Origin: DUQX01 sp050948825
GTDB lineage: Bacteria; Bacillota; Dethiobacteria; DTU022; UBA8154
NCBI GenBank assembly: GCA_050948825.1
Contig: JBMNEO010000009.1
Location: forward strand, 185,976-249,975
DNA length: 64,000 nt
Reading direction: 5' to 3'
Both the position numbers and the translations under genes were made by a program. The notes beneath the pieces are model-generated. The model searched no databases and was not told the DNA's origin. It worked only from the letters and a program-made list of their open reading frames with translations. Each line of letters begins with the position of its first letter. The stretch's first letter is position 1. Shown in pieces: positions 26,725 through 35,334 of this stretch.

Positions 26725-26850
26725 TTACGTAAAAGTTCTCGCCAAAGGCTTTCTATGGAAATGTCCTTGTAGCCGATTTCCTCGATCAGCATTCCCAATA
26801 ATGGAGGTATCCAATCCTCCAGAGTAGGCCAGAATTACCTTTTTTGACAT
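26725..26850 (-). pseudogene. argG: argininosuccinate synthase, 5' remnant
   Basis: Starting 22 nt after argF, with GGGAAGG upstream of the ATG at 26848-26850, the frame encodes MSKKVILAYSGGLDTSII, the diagnostic N-terminus and ATP-binding motif of ArgG, and then loses all similarity before a stop at 26725-26727. ArgG is about 400 residues, so nearly the whole gene is gone. The downstream 26465-26724 interval shows no further argG sequence and no argH. An overlapping frame (26613-26798, with a hydrophobic CGFLALCVMLAIAVG stretch) is not recognisable and may be an accident of the deletion. Confidence 0.85.
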
Positions 26851-26872
26851 AGTGATCAGCCTTCCCTATATA

Positions 26873-27808
26873 TTACATAAGCATAGCCATGAGGGCCTTC
26901 TGGGCATGAAGGCGGTTTTCAGCCTGATCTACGACAACCGACTGCCTGCCATCCAGAACATCCGCGCTTATTTCCCAGCCCCTATAGGCGGGGAGACAGT
27001 GCATAACCAGAGCACCAGGCAAAGCCAGTTCAAGGAGCTTGCGGTTTACCTGATAGGAAGAAAAAATCGCCTTGCGCTTCTCTTTCTCCTCCTCCTGGCC
27101 CATGCTGGCCCAAACATCTGTATAAATTACATCGGCATCCTTTACAGTTTCGGCGGGATCCTCGAAAAGATGAACGCTGCCTCCGCTGGCAACAGCATTC
27201 TCTCTGGCCATTTTTAAAATTTTATCCATTGGCCGGTATTGAGAAGGAGTCCCCACATAAATGTTAATTCCCATTTTAGAGCACCCCAACATTAAAGAAT
27301 GAGCGACATTATTCCCATCACCGACATAAGCAACCTTAAGCCCCTCCAGGCGCCCCAGTTTTTCTTTGATTGTCAACAAATCCGCAAGGACCTGGCAAGG
27401 ATGGAGAAGATCCGTCAGGCCATTGATCACCGGAACGGAAGAATCGGCTGCCAGCTCTTCTACTTCAGCGTGATCAAAGGTACGGATCATAATACCATCC
27501 AGGTAACGCGAAAGGACAACCGCGGTGTCCCTAATGGGCTCCCCCCTGCCGATTTGCAGCTCCTGACTGCTCAGGAAGAGGGCATAACCTCCGAGTTGCC
27601 ACATGCCAACCTCAAAAGAAACCCTGGTTCTCGTAGACGGTTTTTGGAAAATCATCCCCAGCGTTTTCCCCTCCAGCAGGCGATGGGGTTCTTTTGCTTT
27701 CTGCTTCGCTTTCAGCTCCACGGCCAGCTCCAGGATAGCCCCGATTTCAGCTGCGGTAAAATCCTGCAAGGATAAACAATGCTTTCCGCGCAGATTATTC
27801 AACTCCAA
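26873..27808 (-). CDS. argF: ornithine carbamoyltransferase
   Basis: Makes citrulline from ornithine and carbamoyl phosphate. The 311-residue protein has the carbamoyl-phosphate motif STRTRVSFEVG, DLLHPCQVLADLLTI and the ornithine-site HCLPAYRG (commonly HCLPAHRG). The start is TTG; GGAGG lies three nt before the TTG at 27806-27808 and nine before an in-frame TTG at 27802, so the true start may be two codons in. It overlaps the argD 3' end by 14 nt. Confidence 0.95.
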   Translation of the reverse strand: MELNNLRGKHCLSLQDFTAAEIGAILELAVELKAKQKAKEPHRLLEGKTLGMIFQKPSTRTRVSFEVGMWQLGGYALFLSSQELQIGRGEPIRDTAVVLSRYLDGIMIRTFDHAEVEELAADSSVPVINGLTDLLHPCQVLADLLTIKEKLGRLEGLKVAYVGDGNNVAHSLMLGCSKMGINIYVGTPSQYRPMDKILKMARENAVASGGSVHLFEDPAETVKDADVIYTDVWASMGQEEEKEKRKAIFSSYQVNRKLLELALPGALVMHCLPAYRGWEISADVLDGRQSVVVDQAENRLHAQKALMAMLM

Positions 27809-28997
27809 ACACCTCCATCATCGCATTCTGTAAAACTTCCAACGCGCAATCTATCTCCTCTTTGGTGACATTTAATGGAGGCAGAAAACGCAATATCTTT
27901 TCCCCGATACAGTTAATCAACAATCCTTTCTCCCGACAGCTTCGCTGAACTTCTAAGCCCGATGAATTAAGCTCCAGGCCGAGAATCAGCCCCTTACCCC
28001 TGACTTCCTGCACTTCACCCGAAAACCTTTTTTTCAACAGTTCCAGTTTCTCCAGGAAATATGCCCCCCTGGCGACAACATCTTCCAGGAACCCCTCCTG
28101 TAGAAGACCCTCCAGCACTGCGAGGGCCGCTGCACAGACTACGGGGTTACCGCCGAAGGTAGAAGCATGATCTCCAGGTGAAAAACCGGAAGCTACTTCT
28201 TCCCGGCAGAGCATGGCCCCAATAGGCAATCCTCCGCCCAGCGCTTTGGCCAGGGTCATAATATCGGGTTCAACTCCGTAGTGCTGATAAGCAAAAAGTT
28301 TACCGGTTCTCCCCATGCCGCACTGGACTTCATCGAAAATAAGCAGCAGGTTGTTTTCATCGCACAGACGCCTTAGCCCCCTGAGAAAGTCTTCCCCAGC
28401 AGGGTATACTCCTCCTTCTCCCTGTACGGGTTCGATCATGATTGCGCAAGTGGATTCGTTCACCTGAGATTGAAATGATTGCAGGTTGTTAAATTGCGCG
28501 TAACGGAAACCGGGTGTAAGCGGTTCAAAGCCTTTTTGAAACTTCTCCTGTCCTGTGGCCGTCAGGGTTGCCAGAGTACGTCCGTGAAAGGATTTCAGTG
28601 CCGTAATTATCTCATATTTCTTCTCCCCGGCATAAAGCTTGCTATACTTGCGGGCAAGCTTTATGGCTGCCTCATTGGCCTCCGCCCCACTGTTGCAAAA
28701 AAAAGTTTTCTCCAGTGCCGAGTTCTCCACCAGACACTTTGCCAGCTGCACCTGCGGCGCAGTATAGTACAGGTTGGAAGCATGAATAATCTTCTCGATC
28801 TGTTCACGGATGGCGCTAACAACCGGTGCATAAGCATGGCCAAAGGCATTTACAGCCAGCCCCCCGACAAAATCAAGGTACTGTTTCCCGTTTTCATCGC
28901 AAAGGAACGTGCCTTTGCCCCTGACAACCAGCGGATTATTTTCCGGGCTGCGATTATAAGTATTAATAATATACTTCTTCTCCTCTTCCTGTAACAA
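27795..28997 (-). CDS. argD: acetylornithine aminotransferase
   Basis: PLP enzyme that transaminates N-acetylglutamate semialdehyde to N-acetylornithine. The 400-residue class III aminotransferase has FCNSGAEANEAAIKLARKY, LLIFDEVQCGMGRTGKLFA and the PLP lysine in TLAKALGGGLPIGAM. Start TTG at 28995-28997 after GAGGAGG. Within the arg operon between argB and argF. Confidence 0.95.
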   Translation of the reverse strand: MLQEEEKKYIINTYNRSPENNPLVVRGKGTFLCDENGKQYLDFVGGLAVNAFGHAYAPVVSAIREQIEKIIHASNLYYTAPQVQLAKCLVENSALEKTFFCNSGAEANEAAIKLARKYSKLYAGEKKYEIITALKSFHGRTLATLTATGQEKFQKGFEPLTPGFRYAQFNNLQSFQSQVNESTCAIMIEPVQGEGGVYPAGEDFLRGLRRLCDENNLLLIFDEVQCGMGRTGKLFAYQHYGVEPDIMTLAKALGGGLPIGAMLCREEVASGFSPGDHASTFGGNPVVCAAALAVLEGLLQEGFLEDVVARGAYFLEKLELLKKRFSGEVQEVRGKGLILGLELNSSGLEVQRSCREKGLLINCIGEKILRFLPPLNVTKEEIDCALEVLQNAMMEVFGVE

Positions 28998-29062
28998 GCA
29001 TCCTCACCTCCTCAGTTATAATACAAGTATGCCCCGAACTGCAGGTAAGAAAAACCGTATAA

Positions 29063-29959
29063 TTATACAACCATCGTTCCAATACCCTTATCCGTGAAGA
29101 TCTCCAACAGCATTGAATGGCTGATGCGGCCATCGATAATATGTGTCCGGGAAACATTGTTATTCAATGCCCTGACGCAGGCTTCGACCTTGGGGATCAT
29201 CCCGGAGGATATTTTCCCGGAGATGATCATCTCCCTTACCTTTTGACGGTGCAGGGAAGAGATAAGGCTCCCCGGATCTTCGGGCTTTTCCAGAATACCT
29301 TCCACATCAGTCAGGATAATTAGTTTTTCGGCACCGAGGGCGGCGGCAAGTTCACCGGCTACATGATCGGCGTTGATATTCAGCCCCTCACCCTCCGGGC
29401 TCACCCCGACAGAGGAGATGACAGGTATATAACCATTGCTGCTGAGAGTATTTATTACCTCCGGACTTACGGTAACCACATCTCCTACACAACCCAGATC
29501 AATGCTCTGTTCTTTCCCTTCCACAAAAACCTGGACAGGGGGCCTTTTCCGGGCCATTAGCAGGTTGCTGTCTTTGCCGCTGAGCCCTACAGCTCTACCC
29601 CCGTGCTTGTTCAGCAAACTGACAATCCCCTGGTTTATTTTTCCAATGAGGACCATCTCTACAACTTCCATCGTCTCCTTATCGGTAACGCGGAGGCCGC
29701 CGGCAAAGAAGGCCTTTTTCCCCAGCTTTTCCATTAGTGCCGTTATTTCCCCGCCTCCACCGTGGACAACAATAGGATTGATGCCGATAAATTTCAAAAG
29801 GACAATATCCTGGGTTACCGAATTTTTCAGCTCCTCGCTCACCATAGCATGGCCCCCGTATTTGATGACGAAGGTTTTTCCGGCAAATTTCCTGATATAA
29901 GGCAGGGCTTCTATTAAAACACCAGCTTTTGCAATCAGGGAATCCATTGACTTTTCCAT
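29063..29959 (-). CDS. argB: acetylglutamate kinase
   Basis: Phosphorylates N-acetylglutamate, the usual arginine feedback point. The protein (298 residues) shows the amino acid kinase fold: FVIKYGGHAMV, PIVVHGGGGEITALM, NINADHVAGELAAALGA, LTDVEGIL. I chose ATG 29957-29959 because GGAGG lies 8 nt upstream; the longer frame to 29992 would run into the native end of argJ. The C-terminal segment resembles arginine-sensitive kinases, but sensitivity cannot be proven from sequence. Confidence 0.93.
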   Translation of the reverse strand: MEKSMDSLIAKAGVLIEALPYIRKFAGKTFVIKYGGHAMVSEELKNSVTQDIVLLKFIGINPIVVHGGGGEITALMEKLGKKAFFAGGLRVTDKETMEVVEMVLIGKINQGIVSLLNKHGGRAVGLSGKDSNLLMARKRPPVQVFVEGKEQSIDLGCVGDVVTVSPEVINTLSSNGYIPVISSVGVSPEGEGLNINADHVAGELAAALGAEKLIILTDVEGILEKPEDPGSLISSLHRQKVREMIISGKISSGMIPKVEACVRALNNNVSRTHIIDGRISHSMLLEIFTDKGIGTMVV

Positions 29960-29975
29960 CAGTCCAGCCTCCGTT

Positions 29976-31195
29976 TCAGCTCCTGTAAGCACTGTTTATA
30001 TTTACATACTCATGGCTGAGATCACAACCATATGCAGTAACTTCTTCCTCTCCCAGATGCAAATCCACTCACTACCGGGATTTCCTTCTCTCATTAAAAC
30101 AGCCTTTGCTTCAGCCTCATCAAAATAAAGGCCTTCCCCTGCAGCGGCAACCTGAACGGTTCCGAGAAAGACATCCACTTTTTCGGGGATAAAATGGACC
30201 TCCGCGTAGCCCATAGCCGTCACTATCCTTCCCCAGTTGGCATCCTCGCCAAAAAAAGCGGTTTTTACCAGTGCAGAATTCAATACCTTGCGGGCAAGCG
30301 CTCTCCCTGTAAAATAATCGGGCGCACCCTTAATGGTCAATTTAATTATTTTGGTTGCCCCTTCACCATCAGAAATAATCTGGTAAGCCAGATCCCGGCA
30401 GATATGGAAAAGCGCTTCGTTAAACATATCCCAGAGTGGCCCCCCTTCATTTAACTGCACCCCCGAGGAGCCGTTAGCGAGAAGAAGGACCATATCATTC
30501 GTGGATGTGTCCCCATCAACTGTAATCAGGTTGAACGTATGTTCAACCGCCTGCCGCAGCGCTTTTTGCAGGGGTTCTCTTTCTATTGCGGCATCGGTAG
30601 CAATAAAAGCAAGCATGGTAGCCATATCGGGACAGATCATACCGGAACCTTTAGCCATCCCTCCTAAGGCAAATAAAACTTTTCCTCCTTCTGCCCGCAC
30701 CCGGCAGGCACTCATCTTGGTAACGGTATCGGTTGTTAAAATCGCTTCAGCGGCAGCTTCTCCCCCTGCCGGAGAAAGCTTTTTGACTATTTCTCCGATT
30801 CCCCGGGTCAGTTTCTCCATGGGAAGGTAATTACCGATTACGCCGGTGGAAGCTACCAGCACCTCTTCTTTTTGCAGGCCAAGTTTTTCAGCCGTAATAA
30901 CGGCAGTATCGCGGGCATCCCTTAGCCCCCGGGCACCGGTGCAGGCATTGGCATTTCCGCTGTTAATAATAATTGCTCTCACCGGGTTAGCGATGTTTTG
31001 CTGCGTGATGATTAGCGGAGGTGCCTTGAATTTGTTTCTGGTAAAAACCCCTGCCGCTGCAGCAGGTTTCCTGCTGTAGATAAGCGCAAGGTCCTTGCTC
31101 CCGTTTTTTTTCATGCCGCAGTTATAACCGGCAGCTTCGATACCGGAAACAGCGGTGATACCTCCGGTTATTGATTCCATTCTATATAAGCTCAT
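29976..31195 (-). pseudogene. argJ: bifunctional ornithine acetyltransferase/N-acetylglutamate synthase, 3' frameshift
   Basis: The ArgJ frame is normal from MSLYRMESITGGITAVSG through the autocleavage motif AKGSGMICPDMATML (new N-terminal Thr of the beta chain in an M-C-P-D-M-A-T-M-L context) and TVDGDTSTNDMV. After MREGNPGSE it loses similarity and stops at 30002. In the +2-shifted frame the native ending is present: VDLHLGEEEVTAYGCD, then LSHEYVNINSAYRS, with the stop at 29976-29978, 16 nt before argB. One base missing at about 30068-30082 explains it. The last 30 or so residues contribute to the active site in ArgJ structures, so the shift is likely damaging if real. Confidence 0.85.
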
Positions 31196-31225
31196 CTATT
31201 TATATTCCACCTTCCCAAGAAAAAA

Positions 31226-32267
31226 TTATGGCCGCAGGGGAACCATCTCCAGACCCTGTTCTTCCTTCAATCCCAGCATAAGATTCATATTCTGCACAGC
31301 CTGCCCGGCGGCGCCTTTCACCAGGTTGTCAATGGCGGAGATTATAATCAGCCTGTTGTTGCGGGTATCCAATTCTTAAAGACAGATCGCAGTAATTAGC
31401 GGCATATACATTTCTAGTCTCCGGCAGTATAGTAGCCGGCAAGACCCGCACGAATTTTTCGTTGGCGTAAAACCCGCTATAGATACCGGTTATTTCTTCT
31501 TCGGTAATTTCTTTATTCAAGGAAAGATAAATCGTGCTGAGAATGCCCCTGATCATCGGCAGCAGGTGGGGAACAAAGGTAAAGGATACCTTCCTGCCTA
31601 CCAGCTTCCCGAGCTCCTGCTCCATTTCAGGTGTATGCTGATGTCCGGCAACACGATAAGCCCGGAAATTCTCCGAGCATTCAGGGAAATGCAGGTTCTG
31701 CGAAGGCACCCGCCCTGCCCCGGATGTGCCGGACTTCGCATCCACTACCAGGGTGTCCCAGTCCACTAGATTTCCCCTGATTGCCAGCGGCAACAGCCCC
31801 AGCAAAACAGATGTCGGATAACATCCCGGATTGGCAACTAACGAAGCTTTTTTGATCTCTTCCCTGTAAAGTTCCGGCAGCCCATAGATCGCCTCTTTTA
31901 AATAGTGGGGAGCGCAATGTTCCCTCTTATACCACCGGGGATAGAGGGCCGCATCTGCCAGCCGGAAATCCGCGCTCAGGTCAATAACCTTTACCCCCGC
32001 ATCCCGTAAAAGAGGTACTCTCTCCATCGATTCTCCATGGGGCAAAGCGGAAAAAATCAGATCCGTTTTCTCTACTGCTTCTTCTACAGAAAACGAACGG
32101 CATACCGGCTCAATAATTTCCCGGTAATGAGGATGAATATCAGCCAGGGATTTTCCGCTATATGAGTGTGAGGTAACATAAGTTATCTCTACACCGCCAT
32201 GGGAAAAGAGCAGCCTTAAAAGCTCGTTTCCCGTATAACCCGTAACACCAATTATTCCTACCCGCAT
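31226..32267 (-). pseudogene. argC: N-acetyl-gamma-glutamyl-phosphate reductase, 3' frameshift
   Basis: The frame starting MRVGIIGVTGYTGNELLRLL has the NADP-binding motif, the active-site NPGCYPTSVLLGLLPL (Cys) and the substrate-site HQHTPEMEQEL, but after YCDLSLRI it runs out of frame and stops at 31329. The native ending follows one base over: DTRNNRLIIISAIDNLVKG, then AAGQAVQNMNLMLGL, ending at 31226-31228. One extra base near 31365-31375 explains it. The lost part includes the conserved C-terminal AIDNLVKGAAGQAVQ segment. First gene of the operon, preceded by AAGGAGGG and the T-box leader. Confidence 0.87.
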
Positions 32268-32284
32268 CCAAATCCCTCCTTAAA

Positions 32285-32605
32285 TAAAAGAAAACCTCCC
32301 TCAATTAAGAAAACCTCTCTTCCAAAAAGGACGAGAGGTTGTTCTCGCGGTACCACCTTCTTTGACCCATTAAGGGTCCTCCTCAAGCTGCTGCACCCCC
32401 GTACAGCATGATTATAACGGATTTATCCGGAAAAGCATACACACACAGATACCAATAAAAAAGGGGGTTCTGCGCTTCAGCTCTCGCCTCCGGGGTGCGC
32501 TTCGGAATAGTTCCAGCCACCGGGTTCTCACTACCCCCGGCTCACTGTGGCTTTTCCTGCCCCTACTCTCCCCTTCATCAGCATACTTTGAAAATGCCTA
32601 TTGAG
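32285..32605 (-). ncRNA. T-box leader, specifier CGC (Arg)
   Basis: A tRNA-sensing riboswitch upstream of argC. The minus strand carries the T-box core AAGGTGGTACCGCGAGAAC (complement of 32341-32359) with a UGGU bulge that would pair with ACCA of the tRNA. In stem I, GAA at 32501-32503 and G at 32500 precede CGC (32497-32499), followed by the usual purine A, opposite an AGTA element; CGC is an arginine codon and fits the operon. Uncharged tRNA-Arg should stabilise the antiterminator and allow arg transcription. Boundaries are approximate. Confidence 0.9.
32312..32340 (-). terminator. T-box regulated terminator of the arg operon
   Basis: An 8-bp stem AACCTCTC/GAGAGGTT (32312-32319 and 32333-32340) with a T-rich tail on the minus strand. 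Its 5' arm overlaps the end of the T-box motif, so terminator and antiterminator are mutually exclusive. Confidence 0.85.
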
Positions 32606-32608
32606 AGG

Positions 32609-32637
32609 ATTTTAACATCAGTGAGTGAAAAAGTCAA
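32609..32637 (-). promoter_or_regulatory. sigma-A promoter of the arg operon
   Basis: On the minus strand TTGACT (32632-32637), a 17-nt spacer and TAAAAT (32609-32614) precede the T-box leader. The -35 region lies within about 10 nt of the end of the upstream carboxyltransferase gene. Confidence 0.75.
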
Positions 32638-32644
32638 CAAGGTA

Positions 32645-34186
32645 TTAAACAGGAAAGTTCCCATGCTTTTTGCGCGGCCTGTCTTCATATTTGTTTTTCA
32701 GCGATGCAAGACCCATAATAAGCCGTTGCCTAGTTTCTCTGGGGTCAATAACATCATCTATCCAGCCGCGGGCAGCTGCAATATACGGGTTGGCAAATTT
32801 TTGACGGTATTCGGCAACTTTTTGCTTCCTCATCTCATCGGGGTTACCGGAATTTTCGATCTCCCTGCGGTTAATTATGTTGATCGCCCCCTCCGGCCCC
32901 ATTACAGCTATCTCTGCAGTAGGCCAGGCATAAACCAGATCCGCGCCAAGGCTGCGGGCATTCATGGCTATGTAAGCACCGCCATATGCCTTGCGCAGGA
33001 CAACGCTTATTTGAGGCACTGTAGCTTCAGAGTAGGCATAGAGAATCTTCGCCCCGTGGCGGATAATACCCCCGTATTCCTGATGGACTCCAGGAAGGTA
33101 ACCAGGTACATCCACAAAAGTAACCAGAGGAATATTAAAACAATCGCAGAACCGCACAAAGCGGGCTATTTTATCAGAGCAGTTAATATCCAGACAACCT
33201 GCCAGGTATTTGGCCTGGTTTGCAATAATACCCACCGTCTGGCCATCGATACGAGCAAAACCCACCACTGCATTTTTGGCATAATGCTCCTGAACCTGGA
33301 AGAGCTCGCTGCCATCTACGATCCGTTTGATGACTTCCACAACATCATACGGCTTGTTGGGATCCGCGGGAACAAGCTCTGCAAGATCATCGGCGGGAAT
33401 TGCAGGCTCAACCGGAGATAAGGCAGGAGGGTTATCTAAATTGTTTGATGGAAGGTAACTTAACAGCTTCTTGATCATTTCCAGGCATTCCTGCTCATTT
33501 TTTGCCCTGAAGTGTGCCACACCACTGGTTTCGTTATGCGTTGCCGCGCCACCGAGTTTGCCGGGGGAAACCTCCTCGCCTGTAACAGCCTTAATAACCT
33601 GAGGGCCGGTGATAAACATATAGCTGGTATCATCCACCATAAAAATAAAATCCGTCAGCGCCGGCGAATATACGGCACCTCCCGCGCTAGGCCCCATGAT
33701 GACAGAAATCTGCGGGATCACCCCGGAATTTATCGTATTTCTAAAAAATATGTTTCCGTATCCGTCCAGAGACATTACGCCCTCTTGAATCCTTGCCCCT
33801 CCGGAATCGTTAATCCCGATAAGAGGAGCACCGTTTTGAGCGGCCAGATCCATTACACGGCAAATTTTTGCAGCGTGCATCTCTCCCAGCGAGCCCCCGG
33901 AAACAGTAAAGTCCTGCGCAAAAAGATAAACCAGGCGGCCGTTCACAGTCCCGTAACCGGTTACAACCCCTTCTCCCGGCAGAGGAATATCTACAACACT
34001 GGCATCCTCAAGATTGCCCTGCACAAAAGTACCGACCTCAACGAAGCTTCCCGGATCTAAAAACTGTTCCAATCTTTCGCGGGCCGTCTGCTTCCCTTTT
34101 TTATGCTGATCTTCAATACGATCCGGCCCGCCTCCCCCGATAATAGTCTCCCTTCTCTGCTGTAAAAATTTTAACTTGTCTTCCAT
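32645..34186 (-). CDS. acyl-CoA carboxyltransferase subunit (methylmalonyl-CoA decarboxylase alpha / propionyl-CoA carboxylase beta type)
   Basis: 513 residues with both crotonase-like halves of the carboxyltransferase: RERLEQFLDPGSFVEVG, INDSGGARIQEGV, MGPSAGGAVYSPALTDF (oxyanion loop), and the C-terminal NQAKYLAGCLDINCSDKIARF, DVPGYLPGVHQEYGGII, RKAYGGAYIAMNAR. These proteins move CO2 between biotin and propionyl/methylmalonyl-CoA, as in syntrophic propionate metabolism or anaplerosis. No biotin carrier, biotin carboxylase or membrane decarboxylase subunit is adjacent, so the complex cannot be settled here. Separate transcription unit upstream of the arg promoter. Confidence 0.88.
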   Translation of the reverse strand: MEDKLKFLQQRRETIIGGGGPDRIEDQHKKGKQTARERLEQFLDPGSFVEVGTFVQGNLEDASVVDIPLPGEGVVTGYGTVNGRLVYLFAQDFTVSGGSLGEMHAAKICRVMDLAAQNGAPLIGINDSGGARIQEGVMSLDGYGNIFFRNTINSGVIPQISVIMGPSAGGAVYSPALTDFIFMVDDTSYMFITGPQVIKAVTGEEVSPGKLGGAATHNETSGVAHFRAKNEQECLEMIKKLLSYLPSNNLDNPPALSPVEPAIPADDLAELVPADPNKPYDVVEVIKRIVDGSELFQVQEHYAKNAVVGFARIDGQTVGIIANQAKYLAGCLDINCSDKIARFVRFCDCFNIPLVTFVDVPGYLPGVHQEYGGIIRHGAKILYAYSEATVPQISVVLRKAYGGAYIAMNARSLGADLVYAWPTAEIAVMGPEGAINIINRREIENSGNPDEMRKQKVAEYRQKFANPYIAAARGWIDDVIDPRETRQRLIMGLASLKNKYEDRPRKKHGNFPV

Positions 34187-34332
34187 ATAATTTCCTCCTG
34201 TTTAACTCTTTTTTTATCGCCTGAATATTTTCTTAATTCCTGCCAATTGCCCCCATTCTTCATATTCCACAGTATATCACATAAGGTATCTTTTTCAATA
34301 TCTTTCTTAAGAATACAGTAACCTATAATTCC

Positions 34333-34361
34333 TCGACATTTCCATTGAGCTGTGTTATACT
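34333..34361 (+). promoter_or_regulatory. sigma-A promoter of the ATPase-Asp23 gene
   Basis: TCGACA (34333-34338), a 17-nt spacer and TATACT (34356-34361) lie 23 nt before the ATG at 34385, with AAGGAGG between. Confidence 0.7.
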
Positions 34362-34384
34362 TATTCTGGAAATAAGGAGGAAGT

Positions 34385-35278
34385 ATGAAGGTATATGCTT
34401 TAATTGGACCAAGCGGTACTGGAAAAAGCCACCGCTCGACGCTGGTTGCCTATCAGGAAGGGATAGAATATATTATTGACGACGGTTTGCTCATCCGGGG
34501 TCATGACATCCTGGCCGGCCGCTCCGCAAAACGTGAAAATACCAGAATAGGCGCCACCAAAAGGGCTGTTTTTTTTAATCCTGAGCATGCCGAACAGGTG
34601 CGGAAAAAAATAAAAGAAGTCAGACCCGAAAGTATACTTGTCCTCGGAATTTCCAGGCGCATGGTAGAACTAATTACCAAAAGGCTGGATATCCCCGCGC
34701 CTGAAATATACTTTGATATAGAAAATATTGCCACCCCCCAGGAGATTGCAAAAGCACTGGAGATCAGAGAAAAAGAAAATCGTCACGTTATACCTCTTCC
34801 TACCTTTGCTATTGAAAAAGAATTTCCCGGTTATTTTCTTGATCCGCTGAAATCTTTTCTTAAGGGGAAAAACAAGCCCTCACACCAATCAAAACCGATG
34901 GAACATTGTATAGTCCGCCCGTTATTCAGTTCACTGGGAAACTACTATCTTTCTGAAAATGTTATTGAGCAGATAGCAGTCCATGTGGCTGAAGAAGCAG
35001 AGGGCGTAATTAAAGCTAAAAAAACTACTTTCGTTTCAAATAAAAACGGTATTACCATAAGCCTTGATCTTATTTTTAAGTACGGCGAAATTAACATACC
35101 CGTAATCCTGAGAGATATTCAGAAAAAGGTCAAGGAAGAACTGGAAAGCCTCACAGGATGTCAAATATACCGGGTAAATGTTTTCGCAAAGCGCGTAGTA
35201 TTACAAAAAAAGAATAAACAAGTAGTAAGTCAAAAGTACATCGAGCTGCGACCCAAAGAAAAAGAAAAAGCCCCCTGA
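34385..35278 (+). CDS. P-loop ATPase with C-terminal Asp23/Gls24-like domain
   Basis: 297 residues. The N-terminus is MKVYALIGPSGTGKSHRSTL, a Walker A motif; the next 150 residues resemble a small AAA/kinase-like NTPase. From about residue 180 (VRPLFSSLGNYYLSENVIEQIAVHVAEEAEGV in order, then KNGITISLDLIFKYGEINIPVILRDIQKKVKEELE) the chain matches the Asp23/Gls24 (alkaline-shock) fold, ending in a Lys-rich tail. Asp23-type proteins in Firmicutes associate with the envelope or are clustered with fatty-acid/DegV-type kinases. The fused architecture is conserved in some Clostridia as I recall, without known function. Monocistronic on the plus strand. Confidence 0.8.
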   Translation: MKVYALIGPSGTGKSHRSTLVAYQEGIEYIIDDGLLIRGHDILAGRSAKRENTRIGATKRAVFFNPEHAEQVRKKIKEVRPESILVLGISRRMVELITKRLDIPAPEIYFDIENIATPQEIAKALEIREKENRHVIPLPTFAIEKEFPGYFLDPLKSFLKGKNKPSHQSKPMEHCIVRPLFSSLGNYYLSENVIEQIAVHVAEEAEGVIKAKKTTFVSNKNGITISLDLIFKYGEINIPVILRDIQKKVKEELESLTGCQIYRVNVFAKRVVLQKKNKQVVSQKYIELRPKEKEKAP

Positions 35279-35334
35279 AAAAGGGAACTTAGGAAACAAC
35301 CCAAACAAAGTGGAATAAAAACTACCTCTCAGTA

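Noticed and set aside
26613..26798. 61-codon minus-strand frame with one hydrophobic segment next to the argG remnant
   Set aside because: It overlaps the argG remnant in another frame, has no ribosome-binding site of its own and no recognisable family.
32495..33421. Plus-strand frame of 308 codons
   Set aside because: It is antisense to the carboxyltransferase gene and the arg T-box/promoter, has no motif and no ribosome-binding site.
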